NCBI GenBank assembly: GCA_025738555.1
Contig: JAOVFP010000018.1
Location: forward strand, 1,984,001 to 2,048,000
DNA length: 64,000 bases
Origin: Cyathus striatus
Lineage: Eukaryota > Basidiomycota > Agaricomycetes > Agaricales > Nidulariaceae
Reading direction: 5' to 3'
Shown here: in pieces, positions 24,068 to 34,329 of the stretch
How positions within the stretch are numbered: position 1 is the stretch's first letter
Layout: every line of letters begins with the position of its first letter
Position numbers and translations under genes: made by a program
The notes under the pieces: model-generated
What the model was told of the DNA's origin: nothing
Database searches by the model: none
The model's input: only the letters and a program-made list of their open reading frames with translations

Positions 24068-24929
24068 ATCCTATGTAAATATCTTTTAAAATCAGAATAA
24101 TTATTCTATAATTGCAGCTAGTTACAACTTAAGATAAAACCCATCTTCAATGGCTTTGATAATCAGTTGTAATTATACATAATTAGATGTAACACCAAAG
24201 CCCAAAGTTGAATTAAGTCAAATATATATAATTACTGAATAATTCACCATAAGTGAATGTAACACCAAAGCCCAATGTGGAATTAAGTTAAATATATATA
24301 ATCAGGAGATAATTCATGATAATGCAAATACCCAGAATATAACTACATTAACTATGCCTCATTAAAACAATTTATACATTTTTTATACTAAGGCAACAGT
24401 ATCTTTTTACGAGAATCAATAATTGTGACTAAGTTATTGTGAATTAGAGCTAATTAGACACAATTAGGTATGCTTATATGAATTATAATAATTGGGACTA
24501 ACTAGCATAAATTATGAATCTCAGTTTTTCCTGATGTGATATAGCATGTATCAAATAACAGCAATGAACTACAAGAACAACTTGTGTGTGGAAACATCTG
24601 CATAAGCTTCCCCACTTCCCTAACATACCTCTCCTCCCCCACACCACGGAAGGCAGTTCAAGCCTCTGCACCTTCTGCATAAGCTTCCTGCCCCTTTCCC
24701 CCTCTTTTCTGATACCCTCCTCCACACTATGGAAGGTGGTTCAAGCTTTTCACATTCTGCATAAGCTTCCTACCACTAACCCCTTCTTTCCTGCTACCTT
24801 CCCCTCCACCATGGAAGGTGGTTCAAGCCTCTTCACATTCTGCATAAGCTTCCTGCCCTTCCCGCCCTCTATCCTGATACCCTCCCTGCACTATAGAAGG
24901 CAGTTCAAAATTCTTCACTCCCTCCATAA
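24068..24929. repeat. two short tandem repeat blocks
   Basis: At about 24175-24310 a ~100-nt unit containing TGTAACACCAAAGCCCAA and GAATTAAGT.AAATATATAT occurs twice. At about 24590-24925 a 75-86-nt unit repeats four times. It has CTGCATAAGCTTCCTGCCC, a C/T-rich stretch, then ATGGAAGGTGGTTCAAG, with GCATAAGCTTCC starting near 24600, 24675, 24755 and 24841. The open frame at 24586-24945 is repeat-derived. Confidence 0.65.
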
Positions 24930-27470
24930 GTCACCCAGCCCATGACTTGAGTAGATGGCTAGGATTTGCATGTTGAACTAGCAAAGATGTGATGGTGACA
25001 GCCTGGAGGGGTAACTGCATGTGGAAAGCGGTGGGGGCATGGTAGTGACAGCATAGTGGTGGCTGTGTATTGAAACTGGCAAGGAGTGGTGTAAACTGGC
25101 AGGGATGCGGTTGTGACAGCCTTGTGCTGTAACCAACAAGGTGGTGGTAGATGTGTATTGAAACTGGTGAGCAGTGGTGTAGGATGTCGAGGGGTGGAGG
25201 TGATGGCACATGGCTAGGGGGAAATATTGTCAGCCTCCTTTAAGCAGGATGAAGGAAAGAAGAAAACCCACGATAAACCATCAAGGACATGACAACTGTA
25301 TAATGAAACTGGAGAGAACACTTCATTGTTGTGTTGGGTCGAGGTAAGCGAGGAGCTTTGAGGGGTTTAGTATCAACCAGCGAGGTCAGCAAAGACGAGA
25401 TGATAGGAAGTTATGATGGTGCTTGCCTTGATGATATGGCGACAGCTTCACACAGTACCAGCGAGGAGGTCAGCAAGGACAGCTGGTAGGATGTCGATGG
25501 CCTCGCACTGTATCCAGCGAGGTGATAGAAGGTTATGGTGGCAGTAGCCTCACAATGTAACCAGTGAGGAAGCCTTGCACTGTATCCAGAGAGGAGAAGG
25601 TAGAAGGTGGGAAGATATTGCAATAGCTTCATGCAGTAAACAGCGAGGACGAGGTGGTAAGTAGGAAGATACAGTAGCAGTGGCCTTGCATGCTGCAACC
25701 AGTGAGGGGGAGGTGGGGGGGACATGGCGACAATGATCTCATGCTCTAACCAGCGAGGTGGCAGGAGGACACAGTTGCGGTAGCCTCACACTGTATCCTG
25801 TGAGGTGAAGGAGGGGAGGACATGGTACAGCAGCAACAAGGTGGTGGTAGGATGGCGGTAGGGTGGCGACAATACACAGTAGTGATAGCTAACTGGCAAG
25901 AAAGACACAGTGGGGCAGGGAGGAGATGGTCGTAGGATGGCGATGGCCTTGCACTGCACCAAGGTGGAAGGAGGGGAGGACACAGTGACAACAGTGTTGC
26001 ACTGTATCCAGTGATGAGGTGGAAGGAGGACCCAGTGAGAGGGTCAATGAGTAGTGACAGCTAACCAGCGAGGTGGGAGGGCACAGTGGCTGCTGGATGA
26101 CGATTAGCATAGCACACAAGAAGAGGGTACGACGTCCGGACTTACAAATGATCCTTGCCTCTGCATCCTAACTCCAAGGTGGTCTCAAAAGTGGTGTCAT
26201 GGACTTAGGGGAGTGGCTTTGACAGTATAGCATATAGCGAGTTTGGATCACTGGTGATGGTAAGGCTGTGGTGGGGACTGGCATTCAGCCTGAGGTGTGA
26301 GGCAGACTGGGTGGTGGTGGAAGGTGGGACAAAAGTCAGGGATGGCTGAGTGCACAGTGACACAGTTATCCTAGACACAAAACATATCAGTTTGAACTCA
26401 GAAAGTAATCAGGAAAGATGACATACAATAAGACAGGTTTGTAGGAAGACACAGTAGCACATGGCCATTGTAGCTCGTGTGAGGTGGGCATACTGCATAG
26501 CCAATGAGAACAATTAGCATGGCACATCAACAGTACGATGCTTGGACTTACAAATCTGCATGGACTTTGCTTGTCATCCTATCCCCAATTCAGTCTCCAA
26601 AACAGTGTCGTGAGTTTGAGGGGGCATGTTTGAACTTTGGGGGTTATTGGTAATGAGCAAAATGGAGGAGAGCCAGCAATGTAGCAAACAACAACGAGAA
26701 GAACGGCAGTGACAGCACTGTGAGGAGGAAAGAGGGAGGGTATGGTGGCAAGGCTAACCAGCCAGGAGGAGGTGACAGCCTCATACTGTAACCAGTGGGG
26801 AGGGAGGTAGTGGTAGGCTTTGGACAGATGTGACATGGTGGCGCATTGGGGAAGAGGTGGTGCCTGGGAATTGAACTGGTGAGGCTCACACTGTGCCAAG
26901 AAAAGAGGTGAGGGGGGGAGGGAGGATGATGGCTAACTAGCAAGGAATACAGAGTGACATGGGCCTATTGCATAACTGACGAGGAGGAGAGTTATGGGAC
27001 AACAAGCGAGGCAGAGGGGAGGCAGTGTCATAGCTGATGACGATGAGCAGGATGCATTGATAAGGGGGGAGGAGGCAGCATCACTATGTTGTTTGGTTTA
27101 AATATCTGTATGCAACAAAGAATTTTTTTAGAACTTACCTAAGCACAGTGAAAAGCCGAAGGGCAGGGGGGGAAAGAGGAACAAGAGGAGGCAAGAGGTG
27201 GGAGAGCAATGAGCAGGCCATCGTGACAATGAGGGGAGAGGAATAAGCGATGATGGCAATGATGGAGGTTGCTGGTTGTGTTTGAAGTGCTGAGGTACTG
27301 AGATCTCAATAAGATCGTTATCATTTCCATCAGATTACATAATGACAAGATGAAGCAAAAGGCGGGAGGAGGGGAAGAAGCTGGGGGGTGGGCGGTGGGC
27401 AGGATCAAATGACAAGCAGAGGGGCTGGAGGCAGGAGGCGACAATGAGAGGGGCTACAGGATGATGCAAT
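24930..27470. repeat. right subterminal purine-rich array of the KDZ element
   Basis: This is the diverged, inverted counterpart of the left array. Examples are GCCTTGCACTGTATCCAG (25563, 25948 region) against CTGGATACAGTG... on the left, and GAGATCTCAATAAGATCGTTATCATTTCC (27299-27327) against 8148-8175. The + strand is G/A-rich here whereas the left array is C/T-rich, as expected for an inverted arrangement. No gene is supported. Confidence 0.6.
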
Positions 27471-28130
27471 GTGCGGGAGGTGAAGCCAGCAGTCTCGATG
27501 TCATTTAAGATTAAGATAATCTAAGGTGCTAACAGGAATCAACTTTGTTCATGTTACAACACCTGAGTGTCAGGAAATATTTAGCGAGGATATTCTTGGG
27601 AATTTGGTGGATGGTCTTGTACAGCAAGAGCTGTATGATTTGTATGAAACTGAGTGTGAAGGATATTGTACAGCAAAGGCTGTATACAATGTCAAGTATA
27701 ATGAAAGGGGTATAGTACACACTATAGACCTAATGCTATTTATAATGTGTATGTTGTATAGATCAATGTTCAACTTGCTTAGAACTTGACCTATGATCTG
27801 CTTATTATTCTGTTACTGTTACTCTGACTGTGACTGTGACTTCTGACTAATACTGTGACTGTTACTGATACTATTTCTGACTGGACTGGCTGTGCTGATA
27901 AAACTGTACTAATAACTGATGACTAATGACAAATGGGTGAGACTACTGGGGGGTGGGTAGCTATCTATCTACTGCTAAACTGCCCTCCTTATATACCTTT
28001 TCCCAACCTGCTTAGTAATCCAATTCCCACTCTACCATCCTACATTGTTCTCCAAAATGAGTAGTGTGCAAGTGTAGATTTTAGATCTGAGGCTGTACAG
28101 GACAATGGTATTTGAGGGTTAGTCAGCAGA
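27471..28130. other. right-side KDZ spacer with CTGTGACT microsatellite
   Basis: An open frame at 27526-27789 (+) has no recognisable domain. At 27800-27905 there is a degenerate microsatellite of CTGTTACTCTGACTGTGACT-like words. Nothing else is visible. Confidence 0.4.
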
Positions 28131-28560
28131 GAACAATAGCTTATGTTAGAACAATGTGTAATGAATTACATTGTTCTAAATAAAGAGCTACATTGTTCTG
28201 GGCAAGAACAATAGGAGTCCATTTATATAACAATGGAGTAGTGAACAATAGATATCTATCTGCCATTGTGTGAACAATGGCAGTGAAAACAATGGAGTCA
28301 TATATAAATAGTTTCACATTGTCTTTGAACAATGGGTAAAGAGTACAATGTAGTTCATTTATTATGAACAATAGAATTGAAAACAATGGAGTTGTATATA
28401 AATAGTTTTCTCATTGTCTTCAACAATAGGTGAATAGTACAATGCAGTTCATTTATTATGAACAATAAGATTGAAAACAATGGAGTTGTATATAAATAGT
28501 TTCTCATTGTCTTCATACAATGGATGAATAACACAATGAAAGAGTGTCATATTATCCTTT
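28131..28560. repeat. AACAATG tandem/inverted repeat block near the right KDZ end
   Basis: A 100-110-nt unit repeats about three times from 28258. It contains GAACAATA(G/A), GAAAACAATGGAGT and TATATAAATAGTTT, then CATTGTCTT. Within it ACAATG and CATTGT alternate every 15-30 nt, producing many small potential hairpins. No gene is present. Confidence 0.65.
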
Positions 28561-28799
28561 GTTAGTGCATTGTTTGTGCAAGCAATTAATTATTGATATG
28601 TGTATGATGTTTAATGGTGATTTAAAAGTTATTTGTTCATGTAAGGTATTGGTTGTTCATATATGGTATTGGGTATATTTGATTAGTAGTGTATTGTATC
28701 ATGCGATGGTGTGAAGTATTCAGTCATGTGACATGACTCTGCAATTTCTTTAATTGTGGTATACAGTGCATTTGCATGCATTATATATAATCAAAAATC

Positions 28800-28999
28800 A
28801 TGCCTGACATCAATCGCCACAGTTGCCATTGGATGTGCCTTATCTCGCCCTTGATCTCCCTCAAAAACATTCCTCAGAGTCGTCATTAATGATGCTTTAT
28901 GCATCCTATTAGAGAACCCCCCAAATCCCCTCTAATTAGAGGGGAGCATCAACCCTATGCTCCCCTCTAACTAGAGGGGATATGTGGGATTAGCAGGTG
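28800..28999. repeat. right terminal inverted repeat of the KDZ element
   Basis: It contains two palindromes of the CCCCTCTAATTAGAGGGG type (28927-28944 exact; 28962-28979 with one change). The outer one ends exactly 20 nt from the tip at 28999, mirroring the left end. It is followed by the target copy AATGTAAG (29000-29007). Confidence 0.8.
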
Positions 29000-29370
29000 A
29001 ATGTAAGATGGGCTTAGAGCTAAGTAGGGGATTTGGTAGGGCAGTGTAAAATCAGCATCTTTTCAGCCTGTAGAGCCTTGGGTTCAACCCCAGTGCATAA
29101 ATATATTAGACACAATTTGGTACTATGTACATCATCTATGGACCCCGTTACCTAAACACCACTACTTTTGTACAAGAAAAATCACTTCTTCAGTTTGTCT
29201 TCGATTTCTTATTCATCTTACAGAAATGCATATATATGGTGTATAATGAAAACTGTAAGACAGAATTTTCTAAAAGTCAAAACTGTGCAAAATATAAATT
29301 TTATGAAAAGGATTTTGGCTAGCTTATGTAACACCTTCCTAACTAGGAAATACTTACATAATATGATTGC

Positions 29371-31871
29371 TTACGAATCAAACATCCAAGCAACACCCTC
29401 AGGAATCCTGTGGTGTGACATGTATCTCTTTGAACTGAATTGCTTCACCATCAACTGAGCATCCTTTGCACCGAGACCTGAGCAATATGCCTCCATCCAC
29501 CTAATTGTTTTATGTTCCCACTTCCATATGGTCTCCAGTTTAACAGATGAAAGGGCTTTTGGAAGATTGTCTTTCAGAGTTTGAAAGGTGTAGTCACAAT
29601 GGTCTTGAAGATATTTCTTAACTGCCCCCCAGAAATATTCAATAAAGTTTAGTTTGCAATGGAACTTTGGAAGGAATATACAGAGGTGGCCAGCTTCTTC
29701 AATAACTTCTTGGATGAGTGATTTCTGCTCCCTAAAGTCTGGCTGAAGTTCAAGAATCTGTTTTGCACAACAAGAAATTGCCTCTGGTGCACATTTCCCA
29801 TTGCATTGCATGTGCAGTTTATCTGATCATAGTCCATGTTCAATTAGAACCTCTCATATTCCCTTTGGAAGGCCTGGAAATTCTGGGTGATCTTCAGGAA
29901 ACACCATTTTCTGAGTGATCTTTTCTCCATTTTTGAAATACCATCCATCTCTCATACAAGCTTGCTTCCCCCCTGGGTATAAATTCATCCTGGAAGTCAA
30001 CAGTGCATCTTTTGCATATGCAGAGTGTCCTTGGGAGTTGTTGATCAGGAATAGTGCTTGGTGCTCAGGACTGTGAGCCTTTTCAAATGCTGGAATGATG
30101 CATTCACACATCTTTAAGTGTGTGGCAGTGACAATAAGTAAGTTTTATCCAGTGACTTTCTTACTGTAAACTTACTTGTTTGACAAACATTTCACCATTC
30201 CAATACCCATCATAATTTTTCCCATATTCCATACTCTGACTTCCTTCCTTTAACCAGCCAACTGTCAAGCATATTACTTCACTGTGATGAATTCCTCACC
30301 CAGCACCTTTTTTTCTTATGGGGAACTGTCCATTTAAAATCCAACTTCGCTTTTGGCCATCATTTGCCTGCACAGTCATCTTGTCATGAGCACATACAAC
30401 CAGTGGTCATTCCCCTTCTTTCAACTTCTTTACAACCTCTTTCATAATGTCTTCAATGCAGTATTCCTTGGTTCATGGTTGATAATAAGCCATTTCTGGT
30501 AAGTACCTATCTTGACAGTCTTCAGTTACATCTGGCTGCTCATGTCCATCATAATAAATAGTTTTTTTATGCTCTGTGTACTTGAAGCCTTCTCGACGAA
30601 GCATGCAGCTGGCAGTTGATAAGCTGATACCTTTTTCTCCAGGTTTCAAATGATAGTGAGGGAGAAGCTCTTCTTCCATATAGCACTTCAAACCTTTTGG
30701 CATTTCTCCTTCAACAATTTCTTCAAGGTATTTTTTTGCAGCTTCTGGAACTATACACTGTTTGCTGAACTCGACAAGTTTATCTGGATTCATTGCCCAC
30801 TTGTTGGAATGTACATATGAGCATACTTCAGCACAAATATTTGGATCATCAAGAAGAGAGAATGATTTCGCATGGCATCCTCTCTGTGAAATTGGTAGTT
30901 CTCTATCATCAATCCACTGTTTTGCCCATTTCCTGATAAGTCATCCTCCCCAGTGTGTCAAAAATCCATGGCACTCAGCTACTCTCTGTGATGCGTCAAT
31001 TTTATTTCTTCCTTTGTACAATATCATGTGCAAATAGTCTTTTATTGCTTTTGCACGAGATGCTTGAAGACCTCACGCTCCCCTGTCGAACTGAACTTTA
31101 TGTGATTGAATCATTTTATCAATTATGACCAATGCTGCTTTAATTTCATCCACTCAGCTCCTTTTTGCAATAGCACATTGTTCCTTTACTGAAATTTGAA
31201 GTTTTTTCCGCTTGGGAGGAGGTGCACTTCGGATTTTAAGCTGGTCATCAGTATCCAGCTCATTTTGCACCTCGTCATCAGAAGACTCAAATTCAGCTGA
31301 CATATCTGATGTATAGCCAGTGAAAATCTCGCTTGAAGAAATGATACCTGCATCTGATTCTGAAGCAGTGAGAGGTTCAGCTACAATGTCAACCTCTATA
31401 TAATCATCATTTTGTGCAGGTACCTCAGGATGACTTTTTGGCTTAGCCTTTGACATGAAATATGATCACATAAGACTGGCACCTTGACTGTTTAATAGGT
31501 GAGTAATATTAATAAAGTAATATACCACATACATACCTTTTACAAAGCAATGCATCTTGCTTTTCTTTGTCACGAGCATTTTTGTTCTGGCATTGCTTGG
31601 TGCAGTCTGAGTTTCCAGTATATGTCCCTTGCATATGCTCAGCCTTTTTCCATTCTTTTTGACCAATTTTTCGTTGTATGGTTTCATACCCTATGTTGTG
31701 ACAGCATTCCAGCTCCTCAAGCTCTTGCTGGAGTTGCTCCTCTAGGCTTTTCATCATTTCCTCTCCCTTGAGCTCATCAAATTCATCAGTACTTGAACTA
31801 TCAGAGCTTGATGACTCAGATTCCCAGTAATCCAAATCATCTGAGTCACTGTTTGATGCAAGGGGGTCCAA
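29371..31871 (-). pseudogene. DDE (Tc1-like) transposase, decayed
   Basis: The N-terminal acidic/Ser-rich region starts at ATG 31871. A basic PPPKRKK stretch follows (about 31220). Then come the conserved WAKQWIDDRELPISQRG region (about 30930-30870), GISLSTASCMLRREGFKYTE and IYYDGHEQPDV (about 30640-30540), and VCAHDKMTVQANDG (about 30385). The catalytic strand reads FLINNSQGHSAYAKDAL (about 30050-30000) and the end has FLPKFHCKLNFIEYFWG...K (about 29670-29610), a DDE_3-type motif. At least seven in-frame TGA stops interrupt otherwise collinear sequence. The first catalytic Asp is Asn here (codon at 30042-30040) but Asp in the copy at 63.9 kb. An intron lies between MFVKQ and the CECIIPAFEKAHS exon. 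The true N-terminus may instead be the ORF at 33178. Confidence 0.75.
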
Positions 31872-32149
31872 GGATTGTGCTGAGCCATATAGGGTTAGGG
31901 AGGGGGGGTGGTCTCAGGTCCTCTTAATTTTTTTCTTGACCTCACTTAGATTTTTTTTATTAAGACATGGATTTGAACTATTTATCATGCTGAGTATATA
32001 TACCACCATGCAGCAATCAATTCCCAGCTGAATTGTCATGCAAATATGCACTGAGCACTTGGTACTAAGCTCATAATCAATTGGTATTAGTAATCAATGA
32101 GTCATTTAACAACTGCAAGGGTATTTGTTTCTATTTGCAACAATCAAAT

Positions 32150-32791
32150 TTTGTAGCAACTGCAGAAAGTGCATTCAGAATCAATGTCAGAAGGGAGAGT
32201 GAACAAGAAGCAAGGAGCAATAGTGGACACAACCTGTCCAATCCTTTTAGTGGCTGCAAAGCAGGTGAGCCTTGCAGAGTCTCAGATGAGACAGACATCA
32301 CTTGTGCTGATACACAACAGAGAATGAGTAAGCAGTGTTTATTATTCAAGAAAACAGACTTACCATAGATCTGACTATACTGACATTGCATACAGGCATG
32401 CAAGAGCAAGAGCCAGCCTCTGAGGATCCTTGTCTTGAAGGTACAGATACCAATAAGCACTGAGCTTTTTGAACATGGTAACCAAAAGTGCAAACATATG
32501 GATTTCAAAGCAGTGCTTCAGATATGTACCTGTGGCTACACTATACCTGAGGAGGCAAGGTCTACTGTCAATGTTATAAAATGCATGTGCAAAGGCTGTG
32601 AGACACAATGGGTAAGTGCATATCAGAAGTTTTGAATCTGAAGCATACCATAACTAACTTACCATTTCATCTTGTAGTACCACCTTTCTTGTGTAGGGCT
32701 TGAATATGCCATACAGTGTTGGATATGTGAGACATGTGGAATGACAATGCCTGCCAGAAACAAGTTGACAATGAAACATAGTTGTGCATGA
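32150..32791 (+). CDS. PHD-finger-like protein carried by the Tc1-like element
   Basis: The last two exons join at a clean intron (32612-32677, GTAAGT...CTTGTAG). They read ICTCGYTIPEE, IKCMCKGCETQWYHLSCVGL, then CWICETCG and a Lys/Arg-containing tail ending at TGA 32789-32791. The Cys/His spacing (CxC, CxxxC, HxxxC, CxxC) is that of a compact PHD/treble-clef finger. This form is seen in basidiomycete proteins with CETxWYHLxCVGL. The 5' part is less certain: an acidic exon ending ...DTQQRMS| (GTAAGC donor about 32329) may precede it. The strand is opposite to the transposase. A chromatin-reading or DNA/RNA-binding role is inferred only from the fold. Confidence 0.5.
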
Positions 32792-32872
32792 GCCTTGAGG
32801 CCTCCCCAAGGATTTGATCAGTCACGAGATTTTTAGCATGTGAATAGCTTATATAATATCTATATATGGTAT

Positions 32873-33178
32873 TTAGTTCCCACAGAAGGGAGGGAGGGTA
32901 CCTAAAACTGTGCTTAAAAAATACATTGACCTGATATGTCTTAGTGTAATCCTTGGATCCCCTTGGTTTGATGCATAGTGATTGACAGTACCATCCCAGA
33001 TACATTTGTCAACAACTTCACTGGGCCTTGCAGTGTTATATTCTTCATGTGTGGTATTGCTAGCCTTGGAGCTCAGCATACTACTTCCAGGTTGTTGACA
33101 TTTTAAGAATGCCTTCTCAGCTTTTACAGACCATGCATGTGAAAGCTTTTCCACTTGCTTCTTCCTGTGTTGGCCCAT
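32873..33178 (-). CDS. short basic ORF at the 5' end of the Tc1-like element
   Basis: It begins MGQHRKKQVEKLSHAWSVKA at 33178, 240 nt inside the TIR. The deleted sister element at 63314 preserves the same start (MGQPKKKQLEKLSH at 63532), 218 nt inside its TIR. This supports a genuine protein start. It may be the first exon of the transposase rather than a separate gene. The downstream part has no recognisable domain. Confidence 0.4.
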   Translation of the reverse strand: MGQHRKKQVEKLSHAWSVKAEKAFLKCQQPGSSMLSSKASNTTHEEYNTARPSEVVDKCIWDGTVNHYASNQGDPRITLRHIRSMYFLSTVLGTLPPFCGN

Positions 33179-33418
33179 GTTGCTATGTAGTCGAGGAGAA
33201 CAGTAAAAAAATGCATCGTGTATTAGTATTTATCAGTATGTAATCCAACTCAAAAACTTAAAACACACTCTATTTCATTATATAGTAAATCCCTTACTGT
33301 GTTCAAGGCAAGGCACCTCATGGAACTTAGTTAGACCCTTCAGGTGCCTAACTTTGATTTGGTCAATCATGAATTTGGCCACTGTACAAATGTGGTGGTG
33401 TCTAGGTGACAGGGTCCA

Positions 33419-34329
33419 TACAACATTGTGTACTTATATAAGCATAAGTATTGTTGAAAGAGCTTAAATGCCAAATTATTAGGTTGAGGATAGCTACTAA
33501 TGGATTTTAACGCTTCAAACAGTTTGAATAGCTATCAGCATTTAGTTGCCAGGTCATCACAGGATGTCACAGATGATTGTCACAGTGATTTCAAAGCATA
33601 CAGTACCCAATCCAAACCCAATCATTTACACATACATAGTAAACCCCATGTACATGTTTTAAGTATTGCCAATGCATTCCACATTCCCAAAACACTCTGC
33701 TAATATCGTTTCTCATAGTCATTGTATGCCAATAAACGATTATTGGTGAGAAAATTCATGATAAATTACAAAGACAGTACTACTCCCTTTCCCACTACTA
33801 TATTGCCATCACTGCAATAGCTAATGTTGTGCCCCACTGTCAAGCATAATGACCTTTCGAAGTCAAGGCTGACTCTTCTCCATTTGCAGTGTATTAGCAA
33901 GAGGTTTTTGATATTGTGGAGTATGGAAGGGTGTTTAAAGCATCAAGTCTTCAGGCTTCATTAGCACATAGTAGACAGATGTAGTATATAGCATGTTGTG
34001 CATGGTCGACTCAAGCATTGAATATTGAAGCAATGCATGCACTCAACGTTCAATGTGTGCTTATCTCGTTTATGTAATGCTACAGCCTACAGGTGTGACA
34101 GACCCGGCAACTAAAATTTTCACTTATGTAATGAAGGCTTATAATGGAAATCAAATGGTATTTGTTCATTTCACACTGCCCTGCCAAAACCCCTACTTTG
34201 ATACAAGACCATCCACTCGCATAGCCATGGACGTTCTTGGTACAAGACTAGATGTGTATATGTGGAAATCAATGTGTATGTGTGGAAATTAATGTGTATG
34301 TGTGGAAATCTATGTGTATGTGTAAAAAT
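33419..34329. other. right remnant of the outer element
   Basis: AT-rich sequence without a supported gene. The last ~75 nt (34255-34325) are ATGTGTATGTGTGGAAAT repeats, the subterminal repeats of the outer element. They are separated from the TIR by the fold-back insertion. Confidence 0.5.

Larger units (their letters stand above)
7794..28999. mobile_element. giant KDZ-type DNA transposon, 21.2 kb
   Basis: Termini begin CACCTGCTAATCC on both ends (7794 and, inverted, 28999). They are flanked by AATGTGAG (7786-7793) and AATGTAAG (29000-29007), an 8-bp target duplication with one mismatch. About 200 bp of terminal inverted repeat is recognisable, followed by inverted, diverged minisatellite arrays on both sides (about 8.15-11.15 and 24.93-27.47 kb). 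The element carries a KDZ transposase on the - strand and a divergent partner gene on the + strand. An 8-bp duplication fits the KDZ (Kyakuja-Dileera-Zisupton) superfamily. All coding sequence is broken by stops, so this copy is not autonomous. It has itself been invaded or expanded between about 17 and 23 kb. Confidence 0.8.
29139..33418 (-). mobile_element. Tc1/mariner-like DNA transposon, 4.28 kb, full length
   Basis: 36-bp terminal inverted repeats (29139-29174 and 33383-33418) begin TGGACCC and contain ACCTA.ACACCAC.AC.TTTGTACA. TA dinucleotides flank both ends (29137-29138 and 33419-33420). The element contains a decayed DDE transposase on the - strand, a PHD-finger-like gene on the opposite strand, and a short basic ORF at its 5' end. 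It inserted into the outer element, 131 bp beyond the KDZ target copy. Confidence 0.75.

Noticed and set aside
29010..29100. tRNA-like sequence with GGGTTCAACCCC
   Set aside because: The T-arm-like motif is good, but no acceptor stem or credible D/anticodon arms could be formed around it. At most a tRNA-derived SINE scrap.
31880..31915. GGGTTAGGG resembling a telomeric repeat
   Set aside because: Single occurrence with no tandem array.
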